A DNA stretch of 53,466 nt from Bacteroidota bacterium (GTDB lineage: Bacteria; Bacteroidota; Bacteroidia; Cytophagales; Cyclobacteriaceae): contig JACPVX010000006.1 of NCBI GenBank assembly GCA_016191555.1, forward strand, positions 1 to 53,466, given 5' to 3'. A program made the translations under genes and the position numbers. The stretch's first letter is position 1, and each line of letters begins with the position of its first letter. A model generated the notes under the pieces. The model saw nothing but the letters and a program-made list of their open reading frames with translations, was not told where the DNA came from and did no database searches. Positions 1 to 8,319 of the stretch are shown here, piece after piece.

Positions 1-2943
1 ACTAGCGCCATTAAAGGATCCATTATTAACCAGATTTCCCGCCAATGAAAATGTACCTGAAGAGCCATTGAAGTTACCCCCATTGGTTAAATTACCAGTC
101 GCAATCAAAATTGGTTCACTACTTGTACGTGCCGTCAGAGAACCTGTGATTGTCACTGTGTTGAATGTTGCGGCACCCGCACCAGAAACAACCGTATTGC
201 CATTAAAGGTTACATTTCCAGTTCCAGCAGATAGCGTTCCGTTGACTGTCAAGTTGCCTGCTATTGAATAATTCCCATTTGGAATTAATGTACCTGTTCC
301 AACGATTACGTTGTTAAAGTTTTTGGCACCCGCACCAGATATTGTTAAGCCAACAAATGTTACCGTTCCTGAGGTTGTAATATTGCCATTTACAGCAAGA
401 TTTCCATTTATTGTAATGGAGGGCGTAATCGTTAAGGTTGATGTATTATTTATCGTAATATTGTTAAAGGCTATGGATGAACTTGAGCCAGTTACAGATT
501 GACTGGTGCCTGAGAAGGTGGCCGTTGCACCCGAAACTAAAGTTCCAGAAATAACAACATTTCCCAAAACTGTATAATTAACGGCTGGGGTTAAAGTACC
601 TGATACCGTCATATTACCGAAAAGCTTTGTTCCTGTGCCAGAGAATCTAGCTCCAGCCCCTGCCATAACTAAAGTTGCTGTAGACCCAGATGTGTCGACA
701 TTTCCATTGCCTAAAATATCATCTAATAACGTAAGATTGCCACTAGCCGTGTAAGTAAAAGATGTACCGGTTACATTAATATCTCCTACTGTTGCTGTTC
801 CTGTTCCTGAAAAAGTACCGTTACCCGTCCATGTTAAATTACCTCTTGTCGGATCTGAGCTTATCACAAATGAACCATTATTAACAATGCTTCCACCTAC
901 TGACGTATTAAAGCTTCCAGTGCTTGTAACTATGCCACTTACTATAATATTATTATAAGATTCGGGTGCGGTCAAATTCGTTGTTCCGTTGAATAATATT
1001 GTTCCATTTCCATGATTAAATGTGCCAGTAGAAGCAAAGTCACCAGCAATACCAAGTGTGGTTATTGGAGCTGTCATCGAGCTAGTATTGTTGATTGTAA
1101 CAGCATTCAAATTCATCACTCCGTTATTGGTAATGACAGTAGAACCTCCAAATGTTACTGTACCTGAGCCCGCATTAACAGTTGCACCTACCCCTACCGT
1201 ATAATCTCCGTTTAAACGGTAGCTCACCGAAGGAGTTAATGTCCCAGTAACCGCGAGAATGTTAAAAGAGGGAGAAACCGATCCAGACAAAGAAGCTGCT
1301 GGGCCGGTAAATGTAAATGTTGATCCTGAAGAAGCTGAAAATGTAGCATTCGAAATGAAATTACCAGCTAGGGAAACATTATTTGCACCACACGCAAATG
1401 TTCCAGCAGCAACAGTTAAATTACCATTAATTGTAACTAGGGCCTGATTCAAGGTTGTAGTTCCAGTTCCTTGCTTCGTAAGATTATTGAGTATTGTAGA
1501 AGACGCAGGTAATTCATTACCAGTATTAATATTTGTCGCATTGGTGTAAAGAACGTTATAACTAGAACCGCCAGGCGAATTTGTCAGAGTTCCTGCTGAT
1601 CTTGTAATAAGACCTCCATTCGCAACTGAAAACGTAGTGCTGGTCAATGTTCCATTCAATAAATTCAGGTTGGTAACAATTAGATTACTAGTTGAAGTGA
1701 TGGTTCCAGTTTGATTTAATTCCAGTCGTAATAAATCGGTGCCTGAAAATTCTAAGGAACCCGCCAAAGTGCCAGAGCCTTGTAAAATAACTTCTGCCGT
1801 TGTGTTTACACCAATTGTACCGCTTGTCTGGGTAAGGGATCCATCAACTGTCAATGAAAAGCCATTTAAATCAAAAACCCCTGCCCCTGAGTTTTGAGTA
1901 AAATTTGATGGCAGTGTCAGATTGCCAGCAAGCGATACGCCTGATGCATTAGTCACTGTTAGGTCGACAATACTTGTTAGAGTACCATTAACAGTTAGAT
2001 TTTGAGCACCTGCGCTCCCATTCAATACTATCAATCCTGAGCCGCCAGTTCTTGTAATTGTTCCTCCTGTTTGAGAAAAATCACCAGCAACATTGATTGT
2101 GCCAGTGTTGGTACCAGTTGACATGTTGATTACACCACTCGACTGGCTGAATCCACCGCCAATTGTAAAATTATATAAACCAGTGGTCTTAAATTGTGAG
2201 GCTAAGGACGCTGTTGAGGAAAAATCAAAGTCTCCCGCCAAGGTAATGCTGACAGGGTTAGCGTTTGTTCCAAATGCCAACACAGATGTGCCGCTAACAA
2301 TAAAGTCTCCACCGATTGTGAGATTGTAGGCCGTGCCCTGCGAGAATCGAAGTTCTTGATTACCTGTTTCATTGATCATTAGATTACCATTAACCGTCCG
2401 CAAGTTTCCGGCAAGTGAGCGAGTTCCTGTTTGTGAACACTCCCAGACAAAGTTTTGATAAGAATTTGCCGCAATTAAGGTTGGGTTTGTTGTTATTATG
2501 CCGGTTACGTAGCAAGTAGAATTAGCCCCCCAAGTAGCAAGAGGAATCGTGCCACCATCGCGCGCATGTTGATAAATAGAATTGGCAGCAAAAGATAGAG
2601 TTCCTGTGGTTGTTATCGTTCCATTGTTCACCAAATCCGTGCCAGTACCATCAGCAATAGTTAAAATTTGGCTTGCCGCTATAGTAAGTGTAACTCCTGA
2701 AGCTATGGTGAGTTGATCAGCTGATACACTTGCAGAAACAGAAATATTATGCTGAACGAGAATCGTACCCGATGCCGCTGTGGGTGTTGAAAAGGCTGTA
2801 GATTCTAACTTAACCCATGAACCTCCAGAAAATACTTCCCACGAAGTATTGGTAGACCATGCTCCCCCTGCCTGATCGGTTCGATAATTTTGAGCGCTTA
2901 CTGCGCCTGGAATTACCAACAGAATCAATAATAATTTTCTCAT
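1..2943 (-). CDS. Giant secreted repeat-rich surface protein / adhesin (5' part only)
   Basis: An uninterrupted minus-strand frame runs from ATG at 2943 to the left edge, giving 981 residues with no stop, so the gene is truncated by the window. The protein begins with a clear signal peptide (MRKLLLILLVIPGAVSAQ). It continues as a Gly/Ser/Thr/Asn-rich, almost Cys- and Lys-free chain of degenerate repeats of the types N-G-T-x-S-G-T-G, L-x-V-x-G-N-x-T and S-G-A-G-x-x-x-F-N. Such repeats are typical of parallel beta-helix surface proteins of Bacteroidota. A promoter-like TATCTTTG lies 25 bases upstream. It follows the EPS locus and the XrtF exosortase genes on the same strand, so it may be a cell-surface or matrix protein. 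The C-terminal sorting signal (T9SS type or exosortase tail) is outside the window. The specific function is not known. Confidence 0.85.
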   Translation of the reverse strand, partial: MRKLLLILLVIPGAVSAQNYRTDQAGGAWSTNTSWEVFSGGSWVKLESTAFSTPTAASGTILVQHNISVSASVSADQLTIASGVTLTIAASQILTIADGTGTDLVNNGTITTTGTLSFAANSIYQHARDGGTIPLATWGANSTCYVTGIITTNPTLIAANSYQNFVWECSQTGTRSLAGNLRTVNGNLMINETGNQELRFSQGTAYNLTIGGDFIVSGTSVLAFGTNANPVSITLAGDFDFSSTASLASQFKTTGLYNFTIGGGFSQSSGVINMSTGTNTGTINVAGDFSQTGGTITRTGGSGLIVLNGSAGAQNLTVNGTLTSIVDLTVTNASGVSLAGNLTLPSNFTQNSGAGVFDLNGFSLTVDGSLTQTSGTIGVNTTAEVILQGSGTLAGSLEFSGTDLLRLELNQTGTITSTSNLIVTNLNLLNGTLTSTTFSVANGGLITRSAGTLTNSPGGSSYNVLYTNATNINTGNELPASSTILNNLTKQGTGTTTLNQALVTINGNLTVAAGTFACGANNVSLAGNFISNATFSASSGSTFTFTGPAASLSGSVSPSFNILAVTGTLTPSVSYRLNGDYTVGVGATVNAGSGTVTFGGSTVITNNGVMNLNAVTINNTSSMTAPITTLGIAGDFASTGTFNHGNGTILFNGTTNLTAPESYNNIIVSGIVTSTGSFNTSVGGSIVNNGSFVISSDPTRGNLTWTGNGTFSGTGTATVGDINVTGTSFTYTASGNLTLLDDILGNGNVDTSGSTATLVMAGAGARFSGTGTKLFGNMTVSGTLTPAVNYTVLGNVVISGTLVSGATATFSGTSQSVTGSSSSIAFNNITINNTSTLTITPSITINGNLAVNGNITTSGTVTFVGLTISGAGAKNFNNVIVGTGTLIPNGNYSIAGNLTVNGTLSAGTGNVTFNGNTVVSGAGAATFNTVTITGSLTARTSSEPILIATGNLTNGGNFNGSSGTFSLAGNLVNNGSFNGAS

Positions 2944-2967
2944 GGGGACGCTATTTAATTCAATTGA

Positions 2968-2975
2968 CAAAGATA
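2968..2975 (-). promoter_or_regulatory. -7 promoter element of the repeat-protein gene
   Basis: The minus strand reads TATCTTTG, a perfect match to the Bacteroidota TAnnTTTG element, 25 bases before the ATG at 2943. No good TTG is seen at the -33 spacing, only an A/T-rich stretch. It suggests that the adhesin gene can be transcribed separately from the upstream aminotransferase. Confidence 0.5.
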
Positions 2976-3040
2976 CCTAAAATTTACTTTAAGAATAAAT
3001 GAATTTAGATACCGTTCAACCGGTTTTCGTAACCCTGAAA

Positions 3041-4174
3041 CTAGCTTACTTGCTGCTTAATCAAGTCTACTATGGAAGTCATCTCCACGTGGGTTAAGTT
3101 TGAACCGGAGGGTAAGCAAAGACCTTGATCGAATAACCTATCAGAAACACCATTTTGGTAATTTGGATAACATCCAAAAACAGGTTGCTGATGCATTGGC
3201 TTCCATAATGGCCTTGCTTCTATGTTTTCTGAGTCCAAGGCTAATCGTAAAGTCTCCCGATCACATTTTGAATGTTTTGGGTCAATAATGATAGTACTTA
3301 ACCATCGATTACTGAAGTATCCTATCGGCTCTTTCGCAAAGCTAAATCCCTTATAATCAGATAGATAATTTTGATATTGACTAAAATTAGCTCTTCGAGC
3401 TTTGATTCTTTCATCGAGCACCTGTAGTTGCCCTCGTCCTATACCCGCACAAATGTTGCTAAGTCTGTAGTTGAAGCCAATTTCAGAATGCTGATAGTGC
3501 GGAGCTGGATCGCGAGCCTGGGTGGCCAGAAAGCGTGCTTTTGCAATCCAAGCCTCATTTTCTGAAACCAATGCTCCTCCCCCGCTTGTGGTGATTATCT
3601 TATTTCCATTGAAAGAGTAAACGCCTAGGTCGCCAAAAGTGCCGAGTTTTCTTCCGTTTACGGTTGAGCCCAAAGCCTCTGCCGCATCCTCAATCACAGG
3701 AATATTAAACTTGCGAGCAATGGCCATGATTTCCACGATTTTGGCCGGCATTCCATACAAATGAACAACAATGATGGCCTTTGGAGCTTTACCAGTTTTT
3801 TTGATGCGATCTTCAATGGCCTGTTCCAATAAAACAGGATCCATGTTCCATGTCTCCGGTTCAGAATCAATAAAAACAGGGATGGCTTTTTGGTACGCAA
3901 TTGGGTTGCATGTTCCCGAAAATGTAAAAGAAGAACAGATTACCTCATCGTTTTGCTGAACACCTAAAATGATCAATGCCAAATGAATAGCGGCTGTACC
4001 TGAGGATAACGCAGCGCAATGGCTGATCGAGTTGTATTGAGCTAATTCCTTTTCGAAAGCTGTAATATGTGGCCCTACGGGGGAAATCCAATTCGTATCA
4101 AATGCTTCCTTCACGTAGTCGAACTCTTTCGTACCCATGTGGGGTGATGACAAATAAATCTTTGGCTTGCTCAT
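3041..4174 (-). CDS. EpsN/PglE-like sugar aminotransferase (DegT/DnrJ/EryC1 family)
   Basis: A 377-residue PLP-dependent aminotransferase that would aminate a 4-keto sugar nucleotide. It is full length for the DegT/DnrJ/EryC1/StrS family. The PLP lysine lies in SFNGNKIITTSGGG (Lys192). The N-terminus (KIYLSSPHMG), the FIDSEPETWNM stretch and the end (ARPLWKPMHQQPVF, LCLPSGSNLT) closely resemble Bacillus subtilis EpsN as I remember it. With the PglD/EpsM-like acetyltransferases and the EpsL/PglC-like transferase nearby, it probably makes a bacillosamine-type amino sugar. The matching UDP-GlcNAc 4,6-dehydratase (PglF/EpsC) is not in the window. It could instead serve the LegB product, since no dedicated LegC gene is seen. 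It has its own promoter-like site upstream. Confidence 0.85.
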   Translation of the reverse strand: MSKPKIYLSSPHMGTKEFDYVKEAFDTNWISPVGPHITAFEKELAQYNSISHCAALSSGTAAIHLALIILGVQQNDEVICSSFTFSGTCNPIAYQKAIPVFIDSEPETWNMDPVLLEQAIEDRIKKTGKAPKAIIVVHLYGMPAKIVEIMAIARKFNIPVIEDAAEALGSTVNGRKLGTFGDLGVYSFNGNKIITTSGGGALVSENEAWIAKARFLATQARDPAPHYQHSEIGFNYRLSNICAGIGRGQLQVLDERIKARRANFSQYQNYLSDYKGFSFAKEPIGYFSNRWLSTIIIDPKHSKCDRETLRLALDSENIEARPLWKPMHQQPVFGCYPNYQNGVSDRLFDQGLCLPSGSNLTHVEMTSIVDLIKQQVS

Positions 4175-4194
4175 TGGGATACTTAACTAAAAAA

Positions 4195-4227
4195 CAAAGA
4201 TAGGTTGTAAAAAACACAAATTGACAA
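4195..4227 (-). promoter_or_regulatory. Promoter of the EpsN-like gene
   Basis: On the minus strand a TTG (4227-4225) is followed after 22 bases by TATCTTTG (4202-4195), a perfect TAnnTTTG. The ATG of the aminotransferase lies about 20 bases downstream. The site occupies most of the 53-base gap after the XrtF partner gene. The spacing is one base longer than the usual 19-21. Confidence 0.5.
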
Positions 4228-4632
4228 CTACTCTAATTTCTGCGTACTTTTTTGATGCAGAAGTGCTGGAATCAAAAGTAACATGAGTGTCGGATTGATG
4301 ATAACACGATGCAAAAAATTAAGCATTGGGCCATTGTATTCCGGCCAGTAGATTCGAAGAATGAAGTACGGGCAGAGTAAAAACAAAAATCCGGCTACTT
4401 GCACCCAGCAAGCAAAGATGACGTATTTTCTCTCTTGAAAAATGGCGTATATTAAAAGGATACTTAAGCTGTCGTTGATGATAAATCGAAGCGAACGATT
4501 GAAAACAAAAGCCCCAGTGGAAGTAAATGAAAAGAAATGAGAGGCAAAATTGACTTTTTGAAAAATGAAAAGTAACAACAACCCTCCCACAGCTATCGCG
4601 CCTAGTCCAATACGGATTGTAGTACGCTTCAT
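4228..4632 (-). CDS. Exosortase F-associated membrane protein
   Basis: An integral membrane protein of about 134 residues with roughly four hydrophobic segments. I recognise it as the partner protein usually encoded beside XrtF in Bacteroidota, from its position, length and motifs such as NRSLRFIINDSLSILLIYA and the late R-I-Y-W / HRVIINP stretch. The start at 4632 is preferred over the upstream ATG at 4674: it overlaps the xrtF stop in an ATGA arrangement, and the 14 extra residues lie inside the xrtF coding sequence. It presumably acts with the exosortase in the inner membrane; its biochemical role is unknown. Confidence 0.75.
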   Translation of the reverse strand: MKRTTIRIGLGAIAVGGLLLLFIFQKVNFASHFFSFTSTGAFVFNRSLRFIINDSLSILLIYAIFQERKYVIFACWVQVAGFLFLLCPYFILRIYWPEYNGPMLNFLHRVIINPTLMLLLIPALLHQKSTQKLE

Positions 4633-5159
4633 GACTCTTGTAACTTTGACTGAAGACGTATCCAGTAGATCCACAACAACAACACAAACAAGTAGATGAT
4701 AGCTGTAAACAAATATTTGTGGCTAAAGTAAAGGAAGTGAGGAAGTTTTAGAGAAACCAAAAACAGCAAACCAATGCGTGCAATATTAATCGCATATAAG
4801 AAAGTCAAACCAAGTGGCACAAACCATAATAGTGATTTCCTAAGCTGGCCAAATGAAAAAACAAATGCCAGAAATACGATCATTACGTTCACGCTATTGC
4901 AACCTTCATAAACAGATACGATCGTTTTTGCCTGATGAATGATAGCTACGGAAGGCTTTTGTGGATAATCGGTAGCGGTGCTTTGCCAACCAAGCACTGA
5001 TAATATCCGAGCGGTATGTTGAGAAACAATATGAGTTACCGGATCAGGTGCCGGTTCAAAAGAGGTGACATAGAATCCGTAAAGAAGATTAAGTGATAAA
5101 TACAACCCAAGAAATTTGAGCAGAAAAAAAATGGTGGGTTTAAATTCTTGCCAATTCAT
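4629..5159 (-). CDS. xrtF: Exosortase family protein, XrtF type
   Basis: A 176-residue polytopic membrane protein with the exosortase/archaeosortase catalytic set: Cys87 in YEGCNSVNVMIVFLAF, Arg128 in NIARIGLLF and His147 in YFSHKYLF. These enzymes are thought to cleave C-terminal PEP-CTERM-like tails and transfer the protein to a cell-surface acceptor, often an exopolysaccharide. It overlaps the upstream acetyltransferase by four bases and the downstream partner by ATGA, so it is embedded in the EPS transcription unit. No substrate tail is visible in the window; the nearby repeat protein is truncated before its C-terminus. Confidence 0.85.
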   Translation of the reverse strand: MNWQEFKPTIFFLLKFLGLYLSLNLLYGFYVTSFEPAPDPVTHIVSQHTARILSVLGWQSTATDYPQKPSVAIIHQAKTIVSVYEGCNSVNVMIVFLAFVFSFGQLRKSLLWFVPLGLTFLYAINIARIGLLFLVSLKLPHFLYFSHKYLFTAIIYLFVLLLWIYWIRLQSKLQES

Positions 5160-5797
5160 TTTGATGATTGAGTTTCTCTTGCCGGAATGCCTATTACGGT
5201 TGAGTTCGCTTTTACATCTTTTGTAACCACTGCCCCGGAACCAACGCGTGCCCCATTGCCTATCTTAACTCCGGATAAAATATTTGCACCACTTCCAATC
5301 AACACCTCATTCCCGATGACTACCTCACCAGCAATATTAACACCCGGCATAATAGAGCAACCACTTCCGATTTGAGTGCCGTGGCCTATCGTACAAGCCA
5401 GATTAATTAGTACATGTTCTCCAATGGAAATATCGGCTGTCAGGATGCAGCCGGCAGTAACAATAGCACCACTACCTATTTGAATAGATGAAACATCTTG
5501 CAGGATGGCGAGTGGATGTACTAAAACCGGGTATTGAATACGAGGATTGGGTATTAGTTGCCTAATTATTTTTGCTTTTGCAAGCACATCGCCAATCGCA
5601 AGTACAGCATTGCAATTCTTATTCTGCCTCACTAAATCATCAATCGCTCCCAGAACCGATAACTTTTTACTGAGTGTCGCTTTGTCCAATCGATCATCAT
5701 AAAAACCAATGGCTTGCCAGTTTTGTGTGGCGTTTATCAACGTAAGGATCTCACGCGCTAAACCTCCGCCTCCGATGATAGCAATATCGTCTTTCAC
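5156..5797 (-). CDS. PglD/EpsM-like sugar acetyltransferase (left-handed beta-helix)
   Basis: A 213-residue protein with the two-part architecture of PglD and EpsM. The N-terminal Rossmann-like part starts IAIIGGGGLAREIL. From about residue 95 it is a left-handed beta-helix built of hexapeptide repeats (IGSGAIVTAG, IGNEVLIGSG, IGNGARVGSG). The likely catalytic His is in the TIGHGT motif. It would transfer acetyl from acetyl-CoA to an amino sugar or hydroxyl. It overlaps both neighbours by four bases. A second enzyme of the same fold sits immediately upstream, so the two probably acetylate different positions or sugars. Confidence 0.8.
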   Translation of the reverse strand: MKDDIAIIGGGGLAREILTLINATQNWQAIGFYDDRLDKATLSKKLSVLGAIDDLVRQNKNCNAVLAIGDVLAKAKIIRQLIPNPRIQYPVLVHPLAILQDVSSIQIGSGAIVTAGCILTADISIGEHVLINLACTIGHGTQIGSGCSIMPGVNIAGEVVIGNEVLIGSGANILSGVKIGNGARVGSGAVVTKDVKANSTVIGIPARETQSSK

Positions 5798-6408
5798 AAA
5801 GTTTTGGTTTTAATTATTCTGGCCGGATTGCCAACTACTGTCGCACCATCAGGAACATTCTTTGTCACGACTGAACCCGCGCCTACAATCGCCCACTTGC
5901 CAATTACGATACCTGGTAATAGAACAGAGCCAGCTCCAATAAATGCTCCCTCTTCTACCGTAACCCGGCCGCACAAAACGGCACCAGGTGCAATATGTAC
6001 ATACGATCCGATCTTAGCATCATGATCAATGCTCGCGCGCGTGTTAATCAATACGTGATTTCCGATTTGTGAATCCACTTGAACAACTGCTCCTTGCATG
6101 ATCATACAACCCATGCCGAGGGATATTTTTTTGGAGACATTTGCCGAAGTATGAATGAAATTCGCGAAAGCATGCTTCACCTGCTTTTCGACTTGCTGCC
6201 TAGCCGAATTATTTCCAATCGAAATAATGGCTTTGGCATAATCTGCGATGGATGAATCGTATTGGGCATAACTTGGAAGATGCTCAAAAGCTCGATTGGG
6301 ATTTGGATCCACTACAGCTGTAACAACTACTCCCATATCGGTTAATCCATCGTAAACCACCTTCGCGTGTTCACCTGCTCCAATCAATATAATTTCGACT
6401 TTTTTCAA
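5794..6408 (-). CDS. PglD-like sugar acetyltransferase (left-handed beta-helix)
   Basis: A 204-residue acetyltransferase of the PglD/EpsM/NeuD family. The N-terminal nucleotide-sugar-binding part begins IILIGAGEHAKVVYDGL. The hexapeptide-repeat helix has the His-containing RASIDHDAKIG motif and ends VVGNPARIIK, all typical of PglD. It probably N-acetylates the 4-amino sugar made by the EpsN-like aminotransferase. It lies directly after the initiating glycosyl-phosphate transferase and overlaps the second acetyltransferase. Roles of the two paralogs could be exchanged, or one could act as LegH in the nonulosonic acid path. Confidence 0.8.
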   Translation of the reverse strand: MKKVEIILIGAGEHAKVVYDGLTDMGVVVTAVVDPNPNRAFEHLPSYAQYDSSIADYAKAIISIGNNSARQQVEKQVKHAFANFIHTSANVSKKISLGMGCMIMQGAVVQVDSQIGNHVLINTRASIDHDAKIGSYVHIAPGAVLCGRVTVEEGAFIGAGSVLLPGIVIGKWAIVGAGSVVTKNVPDGATVVGNPARIIKTKTL

Positions 6409-6451
6409 TGAATTAATGATTTGTGATCAAATTTAAGAATCTCTGCTGACT

Positions 6452-7096
6452 CTATTGATCATTGCCGGTAAACCTTTCCATGGTCGCTGCAGTCGAGCTA
6501 TTAATTCCTTCCGACTTCACCACTTTCAATAAAGTGCGAAACATAATTTTTATATCTACCCAAAACGACTGATTATCCACATACCAAACATCTAACTTAA
6601 ACTTGGTTTGCCAATCAATTGCGTTGCGTCCATTGACTTGAGCCCAACCTGTGATGCCCGGAGTGACCCCATGCCGTTTCTTTTGTTGCTCGTTGTAAAG
6701 CGGCAAATATTCAACCAGCAAAGGGCGAGGCCCTACGAAAGACATTTCGCCTTTAATAACATTGATTAGTTGAGGTAACTCATCCAATGAAGTCTTACGA
6801 ATGAACTTGCCAATTTTGGTGAGGCGCTCCACGTCACTTAATAATTCGCCTCTACTATTTCTTCTCTCATTCATCGTTTTGAATTTGATGAGACGAAACA
6901 AACGCTCATTTTTACCGGGTCTCATTTGCGTAAACCAAACATGGCCGTCCTGAAAAACGAACAACAAGATGACGATCATTAAAAACACAGGGCTGATTAC
7001 GATCAATGCAAACAAAGCAACCAAGCGATCCAATATCGGCTTTAACCAATCGCCATACCAAGTGCTCGCTTTCAAATTTGGATTGGTGTTATTCAT
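6452..7096 (-). CDS. PglC/EpsL-like initiating phosphoglycosyl transferase
   Basis: A 214-residue monotopic bacterial sugar transferase (PF02397 type). It moves a phospho-sugar from UDP-sugar to undecaprenyl phosphate, starting the repeat unit. A membrane-inserting segment (LVALFALIVISPVFLMIVILLFV) is followed by the KFKTMNE stretch, the KTSLDELPQLINVIKGEMSFVGPRPLLVEYLPLY core, and PGITGWAQVNGRNAIDW. The short length, without the four-helix N-terminal domain of WbaP, matches PglC/EpsL. It overlaps the upstream glycosyltransferase by eight bases. The catalytic Asp-Glu pair is in the LDELPQ motif. Confidence 0.88.
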   Translation of the reverse strand: MNNTNPNLKASTWYGDWLKPILDRLVALFALIVISPVFLMIVILLFVFQDGHVWFTQMRPGKNERLFRLIKFKTMNERRNSRGELLSDVERLTKIGKFIRKTSLDELPQLINVIKGEMSFVGPRPLLVEYLPLYNEQQKKRHGVTPGITGWAQVNGRNAIDWQTKFKLDVWYVDNQSFWVDIKIMFRTLLKVVKSEGINSSTAATMERFTGNDQ

Positions 7097-8300
7097 CTGT
7101 GCATTTCAATTTTAATAATACTCTGTATTCTTCCAGTAGCTGATTCCACAAATAGTTCTGATCAAAATTAGCGACCAAATGTGTACGCGATTTTTGGGCG
7201 AATGTAGTTCTTAATTCAGCATTGTTTGCTAACAGCTTCATCGCATTTAATAGTGACGAACTCTCTTTTGCAGGAACAATAATTCCATTTACTTGATTTT
7301 CGATTATTTCATTGCAACCATTAATATCAGAAACGATACAAGGAATCTCCAAACTACAAGCTTGCATCACCGAATTCGGAAATCCTTCGCGATAACTGGG
7401 AAAAGTAAAAACATCCATCATCATCAACCATGGGCGAACATCTTGCTGAAAGCCAGGCACAATTACCCGTGGATCATTCTCGAGAAAATCTAATGTAGCC
7501 TCAGGAAGAGGATCCAACCCATGTTCAAAATCTCCCACTAAAAGCAAACGTGCTTCGATCGTATCAGCTATTTGTCGAAAAGCGTCCACTAGCTCAACGA
7601 TTCCCTTATCGCGAACCAACCGTCCTACAAAACCAAACACCAGCGACTCTTGGGGTATTCTCCATTTGAGTCGTAATTGGAATGCTTCTTGTTCGAGTTC
7701 AGATGTACGTGAAAAATAAGATGTATCTATTCCGTTGCTGCTTCCATTACCAATCACTTTAAACTTTGAATGATCGCTCGATGGATTGATTGGCGAATTT
7801 ATCAATTCAGAAGGCACCTTAAACTCCTTTCGAATAAAATCCAGCAGCCCGAAAGAATTCGGATAGAGTCTATGGGCACAGAAAAATGTAATTCGCTCTG
7901 TTAATTTTAAAATCCTCCGTTTCACTCCGCTTGCCTCCATCAACGGCAACCCTGCGATCGTATGCATACGAATTGGTACACGACACCAAAATGCAGCCAT
8001 CATTCCCAATAATCCGGCTTTCGGTGTATGTGTATGTACAATATGTGGTTTGAAAGAACGGATCAGTCTCACTAATTGAATCAAACACTTCAAATCCTGA
8101 AAAGGTGTGATCGCGCGAGTCATCGGAATGACTTGATGTGGAACTTGTTGAGAAACAATATCAACTACTTCTTTACCATCGGCACTGACCGCCAGTACGT
8201 GAAAGTTATGTCGTTGTAAAAAATTTACTTGTCCGTTCAATAGCACTTTGAGCGATACTGGCGCTGTTGTTATTCGGATGATGCGAGGCGGTGTAGTCAT
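7089..8300 (-). CDS. Glycosyltransferase family 4 (GT-B)
   Basis: A 403-residue GT-B glycosyltransferase. The N-terminal domain has the AVSADGKEV and VHTHTPKAGLLGMMAAF stretches. The C-terminal nucleotide-sugar domain has FGFVGRLVRDKGIVELVDAF and the E-x7-E-like FPSYREGFPNSVMQACSLEIP motif of the GT4 family. It should add one sugar to the lipid-linked repeat unit on the cytoplasmic face. It lies between the polymerase and the initiating transferase, so it may perform the second step of repeat-unit assembly. Donor and acceptor cannot be read from sequence. Confidence 0.85.
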   Translation of the reverse strand: MTTPPRIIRITTAPVSLKVLLNGQVNFLQRHNFHVLAVSADGKEVVDIVSQQVPHQVIPMTRAITPFQDLKCLIQLVRLIRSFKPHIVHTHTPKAGLLGMMAAFWCRVPIRMHTIAGLPLMEASGVKRRILKLTERITFFCAHRLYPNSFGLLDFIRKEFKVPSELINSPINPSSDHSKFKVIGNGSSNGIDTSYFSRTSELEQEAFQLRLKWRIPQESLVFGFVGRLVRDKGIVELVDAFRQIADTIEARLLLVGDFEHGLDPLPEATLDFLENDPRVIVPGFQQDVRPWLMMMDVFTFPSYREGFPNSVMQACSLEIPCIVSDINGCNEIIENQVNGIIVPAKESSSLLNAMKLLANNAELRTTFAQKSRTHLVANFDQNYLWNQLLEEYRVLLKLKCTDE

Positions 8301-8319
8301 GGTATAAAAAAAACCATTT

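Noticed and set aside
1..2943. Several short plus-strand open frames rich in Val, Pro and Ala
   Set aside because: They are antisense to the long uninterrupted minus-strand repeat protein; their composition is the complement of its Gly/Thr/Asn codons.
1..2943. Possible CRISPR or satellite array because of recurring short words
   Set aside because: There is no fixed repeat length or spacer; the repetition is explained by degenerate protein repeats in one frame.
4319..4687. A 122-residue minus-strand frame across the xrtF and partner genes
   Set aside because: It overlaps two well-supported membrane protein genes in another frame and resembles no known protein.
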